From: DASTRU01 sp035761045
GTDB lineage: Bacteria; Pseudomonadota; Gammaproteobacteria; Burkholderiales; Burkholderiaceae_E
Length of the DNA stretch: 5,423 bases
Reading direction: 5' to 3'
Assembly: GCA_035761045.1 (NCBI GenBank)
Contig: DASTRU010000080.1
Location: 1-5,423 of the forward strand
Numbering within the stretch: position 1 is the stretch's first letter; each line of letters starts with the position of its first letter. Below the pieces are notes generated by a model that was not told the DNA's origin, did not search any database, and saw nothing but the letters and a program-made list of their open reading frames with translations. Shown here piece by piece: positions 1 through 5,423 of the stretch. Made by a program: the position numbers and the translations under genes.

Positions 1-2318
1 TGCATGCTGCCCGAGGCGAACACGCCAAGCCCCGCGCGCGCGGCAACGCCGGGCATCGCCGCGCCAAAGTGCGGTACGCGTGGCGCGTCGCTCGTTGCCG
101 ACGCGCCACGTTCGGCGAGCGCGGCTTGCGCTTCTTCGAACGCATGGGCGGGCACGGTCGCATTGGCGGCGCGTTGCATGGCCTTGAGTGGCGCGGCCGC
201 TTCGTCGATAACGCTTGTATTTTGGCGATCGACGCCAAGCACGCTCGCAAGCGTGACCGATTGATGCGTCGCCGCCTTCTCGCACAACGCGCCGCACAGC
301 GCGACGGCTTGCTTGAGCAAGGCCACGCCCGCGGTGAAGTCGCCCGCTGGCTCGGTGGGTGCGATGGCGTAGCTCGAGAGCATCGCGCCGCGTTCGGCTC
401 GCCAGGCGCCATGGGCGTCGGTGCGCAGTTCTGCGCCAAGGCCGCGCAAGCTGCCGCGATAGTTGTCGGCCGGATGAATCAAATGCCCGAGGTTGAGTTC
501 GCTGTGCTCTTGCGTGCTGGCTAAGCGCGCGCGCAGTTGCTGCGGGCTGTCGTCGAACACGAGTTCGTTATGGCCCGCGCCGCCGAACTCTTGCGTGCGC
601 AGGCCCAGCAACGCGCCCGCGTGCCGGTGCGATTCGCCACCCGCGCCATGCCAAGCCGGCGCGTGCCCGGCGGCGAGGTTGCCTTGCGCGGCGGGGCGAT
701 GGTCGGCGGCGGTGGCGAGCGCGTCCGGCGCGTGTTCGCCCCGGCCGTTGTAGAGCGCGCCCAGCACCACGGGGCGGTCGGGGTCGCCGCCCTCGAAGGC
801 GACGAGCACTTCCTGCCCGATGCGCGGCAGCGCGCGCCAGCCAAAACCCGCGCCCGCTTGACGTTGCGCCACGCGCACCCAGCAATCGCGCCGCGCGCTT
901 TGCCAGGGGAATTGCACGCGAATGCGGCCGAGCCGGTCGCAATGCACTTCGCGGCCGTCGGTGGCGTGAAGTTCTCCTTCCGGGCCGACGACGCGGGCGG
1001 TCACGGGGCCGGCCATGAGCGCGCGCGGTTGGCTGCGCAGGCCCGTGTCGTCGTCGAGCACCGGCCGCCACGGCACCGCGCGCCGCACGGCGCCGATCGC
1101 GTTCGCATAGCCGGTGCGATGGGCGCGTGCGATCACGTCGTCGTCGTCGAAGGTCGTGTCGCTCGCGCGGTGCGCGAGGCGCAAGCGCCGTTCGGCGTCG
1201 TCGGCGGCCGCGAGGCCGTTGTTGAAGCCCGCATGCGCGATGTCGGTGAGGACGAATTGCCGATCGGCCGAGTTAGTGCCAAGCCCCTCAAGCGTGGATT
1301 GCGTGAGTTCGAACCAGCGGCCGCAACGCGCGGTGCGCACATTGCCCGCGCCGATCCAACGCTCGCGCCGAGCTTCGAGAGCTTCGCGTTGCAAGCGTAC
1401 GAGCCGATCGCCGTCGCGAGTGTCGGCGAATGCGTATTGGCCGCACCAATCGTAGCTTTCCAGGACGGGAGCGTTGGCGCTGCCGATGGGTTCGGCGCTG
1501 GCGGCTTGGGCGCTGAGGGTGCGCTTGGTTTTGTAATCCCAACTCGTGCGCGTGGTGCTGGCGGCTTGTAGCGTGCGCACGGCGCCAAAGCGTTGCAGGC
1601 TGTCTTGCGCTTCGCTGGCGTCGGCGCGATGCAATCGCCAGCCGCGGCCGCCGAGAGGATTGGCGGCGGCGGTGTCTTCGGGCACGGCGTTCGAGCGCGC
1701 GAAGATGCGTAGCGCGTGGCCCAGCGGGGCGGCTTCGTCTTCGTCGAAGTAAAAGCCTAAGCCTTCTTCCGCGAACAAGCGGGCGATGAAGGCGTAGTCG
1801 GTTTCGCGCGCTTGCCGGCAGTAGCTGCGCGGGCGTGCGTCGCGCAGGTGTTCGGCCACGTCGTCGGCCCACTGCCAGCGCGCGAGCGGCGCGTACTCGG
1901 CGAACACCGCGTCGGCGATGTCGAGCACGCTCGCGTCTTGAAAAATTTGGTCGCGCCGGCGTTGTTCAAGCAGCCATAGCCATGGCACCACGCGCAGGTG
2001 GTAGTGCGCGAGGCCGCCATCGGCGCCAAGCGCGCAGGCTTGCGCGATGAGGCCGCTGCGCGAGGCGCGCGAGCCGTCGGCCAAGGCGGTGTGCCAGGTG
2101 AAGCGTTGACCAATCAATGCATCGAGATCGACATGGGCATCGGGCGCGGCGCAGACGAAGTCGAATCGCCAAAGCGCGCTTAAGGCTTCGTGGCCGGTAA
2201 AGGATTCGACGAACAACGCCACGTCGCCTTGACCGACATGGCATTCGTATAAGCGGCGGTCGTCGGACAAGCGCGCGAGTTCGGCGAAGGAGTCTAGGGA
2301 GAAGAACGCGGCGGACAC
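1..2318 (-). CDS. vgrG: Type VI secretion system tip protein VgrG (Rhs-element Vgr family), 3' end outside the window
   Basis: VgrG trimers form the spike at the tip of the type VI secretion tube, which punctures target cells and carries effectors. I translated the frame codon by codon and found no stop across 772 codons. Residue numbers assume GTG at 2318 as residue 1. Residues about 22-190 match the gp27-like base, with FTGHEALS at 40-47 and the hallmark EEGLGFYF at 184-191. The gp5-like OB fold shows GPEGEL (445-450), RVQFPW (467-472) and the GGDPDRPVVLGALYN stretch (510-524). HNELVFDD (583-590) follows, and then the T6SS_Vgr segment from HPADNYRG (615-622) to about 645. The remaining residues resemble the start of the DUF2345 needle extension, cut at the edge (last residues FASGSM). 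Family members are usually longer than 772 residues, so the missing part is the end of the needle plus any C-terminal effector domain. The start is uncertain: there is no in-frame ATG before codon 435, and the frame opens after a TGA at 2382-2384. GTG 2318, TTG 2324 and TTG 2363 are the candidates. Identity is confident; start is not. Confidence 0.93.
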   Translation of the reverse strand, partial: MSAAFFSLDSFAELARLSDDRRLYECHVGQGDVALFVESFTGHEALSALWRFDFVCAAPDAHVDLDALIGQRFTWHTALADGSRASRSGLIAQACALGADGGLAHYHLRVVPWLWLLEQRRRDQIFQDASVLDIADAVFAEYAPLARWQWADDVAEHLRDARPRSYCRQARETDYAFIARLFAEEGLGFYFDEDEAAPLGHALRIFARSNAVPEDTAAANPLGGRGWRLHRADASEAQDSLQRFGAVRTLQAASTTRTSWDYKTKRTLSAQAASAEPIGSANAPVLESYDWCGQYAFADTRDGDRLVRLQREALEARRERWIGAGNVRTARCGRWFELTQSTLEGLGTNSADRQFVLTDIAHAGFNNGLAAADDAERRLRLAHRASDTTFDDDDVIARAHRTGYANAIGAVRRAVPWRPVLDDDTGLRSQPRALMAGPVTARVVGPEGELHATDGREVHCDRLGRIRVQFPWQSARRDCWVRVAQRQAGAGFGWRALPRIGQEVLVAFEGGDPDRPVVLGALYNGRGEHAPDALATAADHRPAAQGNLAAGHAPAWHGAGGESHRHAGALLGLRTQEFGGAGHNELVFDDSPQQLRARLASTQEHSELNLGHLIHPADNYRGSLRGLGAELRTDAHGAWRAERGAMLSSYAIAPTEPAGDFTAGVALLKQAVALCGALCEKAATHQSVTLASVLGVDRQNTSVIDEAAAPLKAMQRAANATVPAHAFEEAQAALAERGASATSDAPRVPHFGAAMPGVAARAGLGVFASGSM

Positions 2319-2375
2319 GGACAAGGTGCGGATCTCGTCAAAGCGTTTAGGGGAAGGAGGCAAGGCAACGACGAA

Positions 2376-2410
2376 GCGTCGTCAACCCGAGATCGTAGCG
2401 TTGACGACGC
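2376..2410. repeat. Perfect 11-bp inverted repeat between rpe and vgrG
   Basis: GCGTCGTCAAC at 2376-2386 is the exact reverse complement of GTTGACGACGC at 2400-2410, with a 13-nt spacer. The left arm overlaps a second, shorter hairpin, ACGACG-AAG-CGTCGT at 2368-2382, so the two structures cannot form at once. In the direction of rpe and vgrG transcription there is no T-run after the stem, so it is not a classic intrinsic terminator. It could end or attenuate rpe transcription, bind a dimeric regulator upstream of vgrG, or be chance in GC-rich DNA. The symmetry is observed; any function is inference. Confidence 0.6.
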
Positions 2411-2435
2411 GCCCCAAGCCCACGGCCGCGCGCAT

Positions 2436-2457
2436 CACTTCATGACGCATTGAAGTG
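2436..2457. repeat. 7-bp inverted repeat downstream of rpe
   Basis: CACTTCA at 2436-2442 pairs with TGAAGTG at 2451-2457 around an 8-nt loop. A second small GC hairpin, GCGCG-GGAA-CGCGC (2466-2479), lies between it and the rpe stop. Neither is followed by a T-run on the minus strand. Together they may form the untidy 3' end of the rpe transcript, but both stems are short. Confidence 0.3.
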
Positions 2458-2496
2458 CAAGGACGGCGCGGGAACGCGCGGGTGAAATTGATCAGA

Positions 2497-3198
2497 TCAC
2501 GATCGGACTTGCGCGAGTTCGCGACGCATCGCGTTGATGACCTGCGCGTAATCGGGTTGGCCGAAGATGGCGCTGCCCGCCACGAAGGTATCGGCGCCGG
2601 CTTGCGCGATCTCGCGGATGTTGTCGGTCTTCACGCCGCCATCGACTTCGAGCAACACGCGTCGTCCGCTCGCCTTGGCGTACGCCTGTACCTGCGCGCG
2701 CACGGTCGCGAGTTTGGCGAGCGTGGACGCAATAAACCCTTGTCCGCCAAAGCCCGGGTTGACCGACATCAGCAAGATCATGTCGAGCTTGTCCCACACA
2801 TGGTCGAGCACGCTGACCGGCGTGGCGGGGTTGAGCACGAGCCCGGCCTTGCAGCCCGAATCGCGAATGAGTTGCAGCGTGCGGTCCACGTGGCGCGAGG
2901 CCTCGGGATGAAAGGTGATGTAGTCGGCCCCGGCCTTGGCGAACATTGGCACGATCGCGTCCACCGGCTCCACCATCAAATGCACGTCGATCGGTACCGG
3001 CGTGCCATCGGCGCGCTTGGCGTGCGGCTTGACCGCCTGACACACCATCGGGCCGATGGTGAGGTTGGGCACGTAATGGTTGTCCATCACGTCGAAATGA
3101 ATGAAGTCGGCGCCAGCGGCGATGACGGCGCGCACTTCCTCGCCCAGCCGCGCGAAGTCGGCCGAAAGAATCGACGGCGCGATGCGATAGTCGTGCAT
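2497..3198 (-). CDS. rpe: Ribulose-phosphate 3-epimerase
   Basis: This cytoplasmic TIM-barrel enzyme interconverts D-ribulose 5-phosphate and D-xylulose 5-phosphate in the pentose phosphate pathway (and in the Calvin cycle where present). The 233 residues cover the whole family. IAPSILSADFARLGEE is at 6-21 and HFDVMDNHYVPNLTIGP at 34-50. DVHLMVEP lies at 71-78, SVNPGFGGQGF at 145-155, EVDGGVK at 184-190 and GSAIF at 208-212. His34, Asp36, His73 and Asp186 occupy the positions of the metal-binding and catalytic His/Asp set of the family. Compared with the E. coli protein as I recall it, there are about five extra residues around 58-68, before the PIDVHLMV strand. ATG 3198 is supported by AGGAAG just upstream. 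It is divergent from apaG and co-directional with vgrG, 178 bp downstream. In many Burkholderiaceae gph and trpE follow rpe instead. Confidence 0.97.
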   Translation of the reverse strand: MHDYRIAPSILSADFARLGEEVRAVIAAGADFIHFDVMDNHYVPNLTIGPMVCQAVKPHAKRADGTPVPIDVHLMVEPVDAIVPMFAKAGADYITFHPEASRHVDRTLQLIRDSGCKAGLVLNPATPVSVLDHVWDKLDMILLMSVNPGFGGQGFIASTLAKLATVRAQVQAYAKASGRRVLLEVDGGVKTDNIREIAQAGADTFVAGSAIFGQPDYAQVINAMRRELAQVRS

Positions 3199-3202
3199 GA
3201 AT

Positions 3203-3208
3203 CTTCCT
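3203..3208 (-). promoter_or_regulatory. Ribosome binding site of rpe
   Basis: AGGAAG on the minus strand ends 4 nt before the ATG at 3198, and its AGGA core is 6 nt from it. It is one of the few clear Shine-Dalgarno sequences in the window and fixes the rpe start. Confidence 0.7.
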
Positions 3209-3234
3209 AAGGGTTAACCGAACCGGGGGCGGCG

Positions 3235-3240
3235 ATTGTA
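3235..3240 (-). promoter_or_regulatory. Possible -10 element for rpe in the divergent rpe/apaG spacer
   Basis: TACAAT on the minus strand differs from the sigma-70 consensus TATAAT at one base and would give a leader of about 30 nt before the rpe ATG. No good TTGACA-like box sits 16-18 bp upstream of it, so the call rests on the -10 match and its place in the 79-bp spacer. The same spacer must hold the apaG promoter on the plus strand, for which I see no convincing match. Confidence 0.35.
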
Positions 3241-3277
3241 GCGAGCGCGGGCCGCTTAATCGGCTAGCATCGCGCTC

Positions 3278-3652
3278 ATGGCTAAGTACGAATTCACCGT
3301 TCGCGCGCTACCGCGCTACCTCGCCGAGCAATCGGCGCCCGAAAGTCAACAACATACGTGGTCGTACACGATTCGGTTGACCAACACCGGTAACGTGGGC
3401 TCGCAACTTATTTCGCGGCATTGGATCATCACCGACGCCAATGGTCGCGTGCAGGAAGTGCGCGGGCTCGGCGTGGTCGGCCAACAGCCTTTGCTCAAGC
3501 CCGGTGAAACCTACGAGTACACGAGCGGCGTGACGCTCACCACGCCCACCGGTTCCATGCACGGGCTGTACTTCTGCACGGCCGAGGACGGCACGCAATT
3601 CGAGGTGCCGATTCCGGAATTCAATCTCGCGGCGCCGTCGGCGTTGCACTAA
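3278..3652 (+). CDS. apaG: ApaG family protein (DUF525)
   Basis: ApaG proteins are small immunoglobulin/fibronectin-like beta-sandwich proteins. Enteric apaG is linked to Co2+ resistance and Mg2+ efflux phenotypes, and the biochemical role remains unsettled. The 124 residues match the usual full length (about 125). The family signature is complete: YTIRLTNTG near 30-38, a central SRHWIITDANG near 46-56, then RGLGVVGQQPLLKPGETYEYTSG from about 62 to 84, and GSMHGLYF at about 92-99. No signal peptide is visible, which fits a cytoplasmic protein. ATG 3278 gives the standard N-terminus but has no recognisable Shine-Dalgarno. It is divergent from rpe. Its stop lies one base from the stop of a convergent small gene, so the two transcripts must overlap at their 3' ends. 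Confidence 0.96.
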   Translation: MAKYEFTVRALPRYLAEQSAPESQQHTWSYTIRLTNTGNVGSQLISRHWIITDANGRVQEVRGLGVVGQQPLLKPGETYEYTSGVTLTTPTGSMHGLYFCTAEDGTQFEVPIPEFNLAAPSALH

Positions 3653-3653
3653 T

Positions 3654-3797
3654 TCATTGGTCATCCGCGCGGGTGGATGGCGTTGGCGCGCGTTCGTCGG
3701 ACCGGCGCTTTTTCTTCTTGGGCGGCGACATCGTCCACCACACGATGAACAGCAATAGCGAGAGAGCCAGCACGGCTTCAAGGGCAAGCATCCACAT
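3654..3797 (-). CDS. Small single-pass membrane protein, 47 aa, unknown function
   Basis: I do not recognise a named function. The frame runs from ATG 3797 (or ATG 3791, two codons later) to TGA at 3654-3656. It encodes a hydrophobic segment of about 20 residues, ALEAVLALSLLLFIVWWTM (5-23), followed directly by a very basic patch, PPKKKKRR (25-32), and a polar tail ending DDQ. The basic residues after the helix fit the positive-inside rule with the tail in the cytoplasm. Similar ORFs with a helix ending in VWWTM and a basic tail exist, to my recollection, beside these genes in Burkholderia-like genomes; this is memory, not a search. The gene fills most of the otherwise unexplained apaG-mltA gap and packs tightly, with its stop 1 bp from the apaG stop and its start 55 bp from the mltA start. 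The weak point is the absence of a Shine-Dalgarno. Confidence 0.65.
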   Translation of the reverse strand: MWMLALEAVLALSLLLFIVWWTMSPPKKKKRRSDERAPTPSTRADDQ

Positions 3798-3852
3798 GGC
3801 GAGCAGCAATCAATACGAAGGACATTCGACGAACCCAGGGCGCAAGGCAAGC

Positions 3853-5202
3853 ATGCCTTATGCGCGTCGCGCGATGGTAGCCGCGATCAGCGCCTTGATG
3901 GCCGCTTGCGCGGGCACGCCCGTCAAGGTGCAAGACTCGCCGCGCGCGCCCGTGCCGGCGGCCACGCGACCTGCGGGAAGCGATACCGCGCCGGCGGATG
4001 TGGTTACTCCCATTCCGAGCACCCCTTCGGTCAACGGCGATAAAGCCGCGCCCTCGCCCACCGCCACGACCAAGCCCGATAAGCCCGGCGGCCCAACCCA
4101 GGTACCGGCGGCGGCCGAAGCGCGCCCGGCCTCGCTCGTTACAACGGCGATGGTGCCCGCAAGCTTCGCCGACTTACCCGGCTGGAACGACGACGACGTG
4201 GCCGCCGCGTGGCCCGCGTTCCTCGCCGGCTGCACGACCTTGCGCAACCGCGCCGAATGGCGCGCCGTATGCAACGCCGCGCCAAGCGTGAACGCGACGA
4301 GTCGTTGGGCAATCCGCAAATTTTTCACTGATCGATTTAGGCCGTATCGCTTGCGCGAGATCGACAATTCCACCACCGGTCTCATCACCGGCTATTACGA
4401 GCCTGCGTTGCGCGGCAGTCGCAGCCGCAGCGCGCAATACAACGTGCCCTTGTACGCCGCGCCCGATGATTTGATCAGCGTCGAATTAGGCGACGTGGTG
4501 CCCGAGCTCAAGGACGTGCGCCGCGTGCGCGGACGCATTGGCGCCTTGCCCAACGGCCGTCGCGCGCTCGTGCCGTATTGGACGCGCGCCGAACTCATGA
4601 ACGGCGCGGGCGCCGCGTCGTTGAAGGGCAAAGAACTTGTTTGGTTGGCCGATCCGGTCGAAGCGTTTTTCTTGCAAGTGCAAGGCTCGGGCCGCATTCA
4701 ACTCGACGACGGCCGCACGGTCCGCATGGCCTATGCGGACACCAACGGTCATCCGTATTACTCGATTGGCAAGGTGTTGATCGACCGGCATGAGCTCAGA
4801 CCCGAACAAGCCTCGATGCAAGGCATTCAAGCGTGGGCGCGCGCCAATCCCAATTTGATCGACGAGGTGCTGGCGAAGAATCCGAGCTATGTGTTCTTTC
4901 GCGAAGCCACGGGCGGCGATGCGAACGCGGGACCGCTCGGCACGCTAGGCGTGCCGCTCACCGCCGAACGTTCGATCGCGGTGGACACCAAGGCCGTGCC
5001 CTTGGGCGCGCCGGTGTTTCTCGCGACCACGCAGCCCTTGTCGTCCAAGCCGTTGCGGCGCCTTGTCATGGCGCAAGACACTGGTAGTGCGATCAAGGGC
5101 GCGGTGCGCGCCGACGTGTATTGGGGCAGCGGCGCGCAAGCCGGCGAAATCGCGGGTAAGACCAAGCAACGCGGCGAGATGTGGGTGCTGCTGCCTAAGT
5201 GA
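3853..5202 (+). CDS. mltA: Membrane-bound lytic murein transglycosylase A, lipoprotein
   Basis: MltA cleaves the MurNAc-GlcNAc bond of peptidoglycan to give 1,6-anhydromuropeptides, working from the periplasmic face of the outer membrane in wall turnover. With ATG 3853 the protein has 449 residues. It opens with a lipoprotein signal: MPYARR, a hydrophobic core and a lipobox ending LMAAC, with Cys19 as the lipidated residue. Residues about 22-100 are a Pro/Ala/Thr-rich linker. The MltA domain follows, with TGLITGYYEPALRGS (175-189), VPYWTRAEL (240-248) and VEAFFLQVQGSGRI (269-282). The C-terminal 3D domain carries Asp378 (VDTKAVPLG), Asp409 (AQDTGSAIKG) and Asp421 (RADVYWG); the family's catalytic aspartate lies in this domain, probably Asp421. 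The frame is open back to ATG 3673, but that start would bury the signal peptide and run across the opposing small gene. AAGG at 3844-3847 supports 3853. It is longer than E. coli MltA (365 residues), mainly through the linker. Confidence 0.95.
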   Translation: MPYARRAMVAAISALMAACAGTPVKVQDSPRAPVPAATRPAGSDTAPADVVTPIPSTPSVNGDKAAPSPTATTKPDKPGGPTQVPAAAEARPASLVTTAMVPASFADLPGWNDDDVAAAWPAFLAGCTTLRNRAEWRAVCNAAPSVNATSRWAIRKFFTDRFRPYRLREIDNSTTGLITGYYEPALRGSRSRSAQYNVPLYAAPDDLISVELGDVVPELKDVRRVRGRIGALPNGRRALVPYWTRAELMNGAGAASLKGKELVWLADPVEAFFLQVQGSGRIQLDDGRTVRMAYADTNGHPYYSIGKVLIDRHELRPEQASMQGIQAWARANPNLIDEVLAKNPSYVFFREATGGDANAGPLGTLGVPLTAERSIAVDTKAVPLGAPVFLATTQPLSSKPLRRLVMAQDTGSAIKGAVRADVYWGSGAQAGEIAGKTKQRGEMWVLLPK

Positions 5203-5217
5203 AAGTCGCGGCTGAGT

Positions 5218-5231
5218 CCGCCATTAGGCGG
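5218..5231. terminator. Small GC hairpin between the convergent 3' ends of mltA and the receiver-domain gene
   Basis: CCGCC-ATTA-GGCGG forms a perfect 5-bp stem with a 4-nt loop, 16 bp after the mltA stop. It spans the stop codon of the opposing gene. It is followed by the palindrome GCGGGCCCGC (5228-5237). A hairpin shared by convergent genes is a natural place for a bidirectional terminator, but no T-tract follows on either strand, so this is a weak call. Confidence 0.3.
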
Positions 5232-5423
5232 GCCCGCTTGCAACGCGCGCTTCGCGTATGGACGACACGCGGCGCATAAGCTCCAACGGATCCACGGGTT
5301 TGACGAAATGCGCGTCGAACCCGGCTGCTTCGGCGCGATACCGGTCCTCCTCCTGCCCCCAACCCGTGACCGCGACGAGCACCATGTCGCTACTCCACGG
5401 TTGCTGGCGAATGCGTTCGGCCG
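5224..5423 (-). CDS. C-terminal end of a response-regulator receiver domain (hybrid histidine kinase or response regulator), 5' end outside the window
   Basis: The visible 65 codons end at TAA (5224-5226) and translate to the second half of a CheY-like receiver domain. VLVAVTGWGQEEDR contains the strand-4 Thr that switches on phosphorylation, and RAEAAGFDAHFVKPVDPLELMRRV contains the invariant strand-5 Lys-Pro. The phosphoacceptor Asp would lie upstream, outside the window. The TGWGQEEDR and GFDAHFVKPVDP wording is typical of receiver domains at the C-terminus of hybrid sensor kinases in Burkholderia-like bacteria. The protein ends about 15 residues after the last helix, with no DNA-binding output domain, which fits a hybrid kinase tail or a single-domain regulator. 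It converges on mltA with 21 bp between the stops. Which protein it belongs to cannot be decided here. Confidence 0.88.
   Translation of the reverse strand, partial: AERIRQQPWSSDMVLVAVTGWGQEEDRYRAEAAGFDAHFVKPVDPLELMRRVSSIREARVASGPA

Noticed and set aside
537..1571. Long plus-strand frame of 344 codons
   Set aside because: It lies wholly antisense to vgrG, whose frame matches VgrG domains throughout. The translation is Arg/Ala/Val-rich with no recognisable motif, typical of a shadow frame in GC-rich DNA.
2380..2385. TTGACG on the minus strand as a -35 box for vgrG
   Set aside because: No TATAAT-like sequence lies 16-18 bp downstream, and the bases are part of the inverted repeat.
2466..2479. 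GCGCG-GGAA-CGCGC hairpin just after rpe as an intrinsic terminator
   Set aside because: The stem is only 5 bp and has no T-run downstream on the minus strand. Such GC stems are frequent by chance at this base composition.
2455..3210. Plus-strand frame of 251 codons antisense to rpe
   Set aside because: rpe on the minus strand has all family motifs. The plus frame is rich in His, Arg and Asp with no domain resemblance, and it extends across the rpe start.
3308..3850. Minus-strand frame of 180 codons across apaG and the apaG-mltA gap
   Set aside because: It covers apaG antisense and the small membrane gene in another frame. Its translation, with a Cys-rich start and an Arg-rich remainder, looks non-coding.
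3858..4388. Minus-strand frame of 176 codons antisense to mltA
   Set aside because: Opposite a well-supported lipoprotein and MltA domain. Its Ala/Gly/Thr-rich text mirrors the mltA linker.

Overview
The window reads as a stretch of a GC-rich betaproteobacterial chromosome, most likely Burkholderiales. The gene content points that way: rpe and apaG are divergent, an mltA lipoprotein gene lies next to apaG, and there is a VgrG of the long type common in Burkholderia-like and Xanthomonas-like genomes. Codons are strongly G/C-ending and shadow frames stay open on both strands. The genus cannot be fixed from this sequence.

Layout, left to right. Bases 1-2318 (minus strand) are one uninterrupted frame encoding a type VI secretion spike protein, VgrG. 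Its 3' end runs off the left edge, and its frame contains no ATG for the first 434 codons, so it must start at GTG or TTG or have lost its original start. Bases 2319-2496 are non-coding and rich in inverted repeats, including a perfect 11-bp one. Bases 2497-3198 (minus) are rpe, ribulose-phosphate 3-epimerase. A 79-bp divergent promoter region separates it from apaG (3278-3652, plus). An unlisted 47-codon gene for a single-pass membrane protein (3654-3797, minus) converges tail to tail with apaG and is divergent from mltA. mltA (3853-5202, plus) encodes a lytic murein transglycosylase lipoprotein. The last 200 bases hold the C-terminal end of a response-regulator receiver domain (5224-5423, minus), probably the tail of a hybrid histidine kinase or a stand-alone regulator.

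Functionally the window is a housekeeping core: rpe for the pentose phosphate or Calvin pathway, apaG of uncertain role, and mltA for cell-wall turnover. On its left side it abuts an accessory secretion gene. In many Burkholderiaceae rpe is followed by gph and the trpE-containing cluster; here vgrG occupies that place. The effector or adaptor genes that normally accompany a vgrG would lie beyond the left edge. I see no clear evidence of an undescribed system. The items most worth checking are the rpe-vgrG junction with its competing hairpins, the vgrG start, and the small membrane protein.
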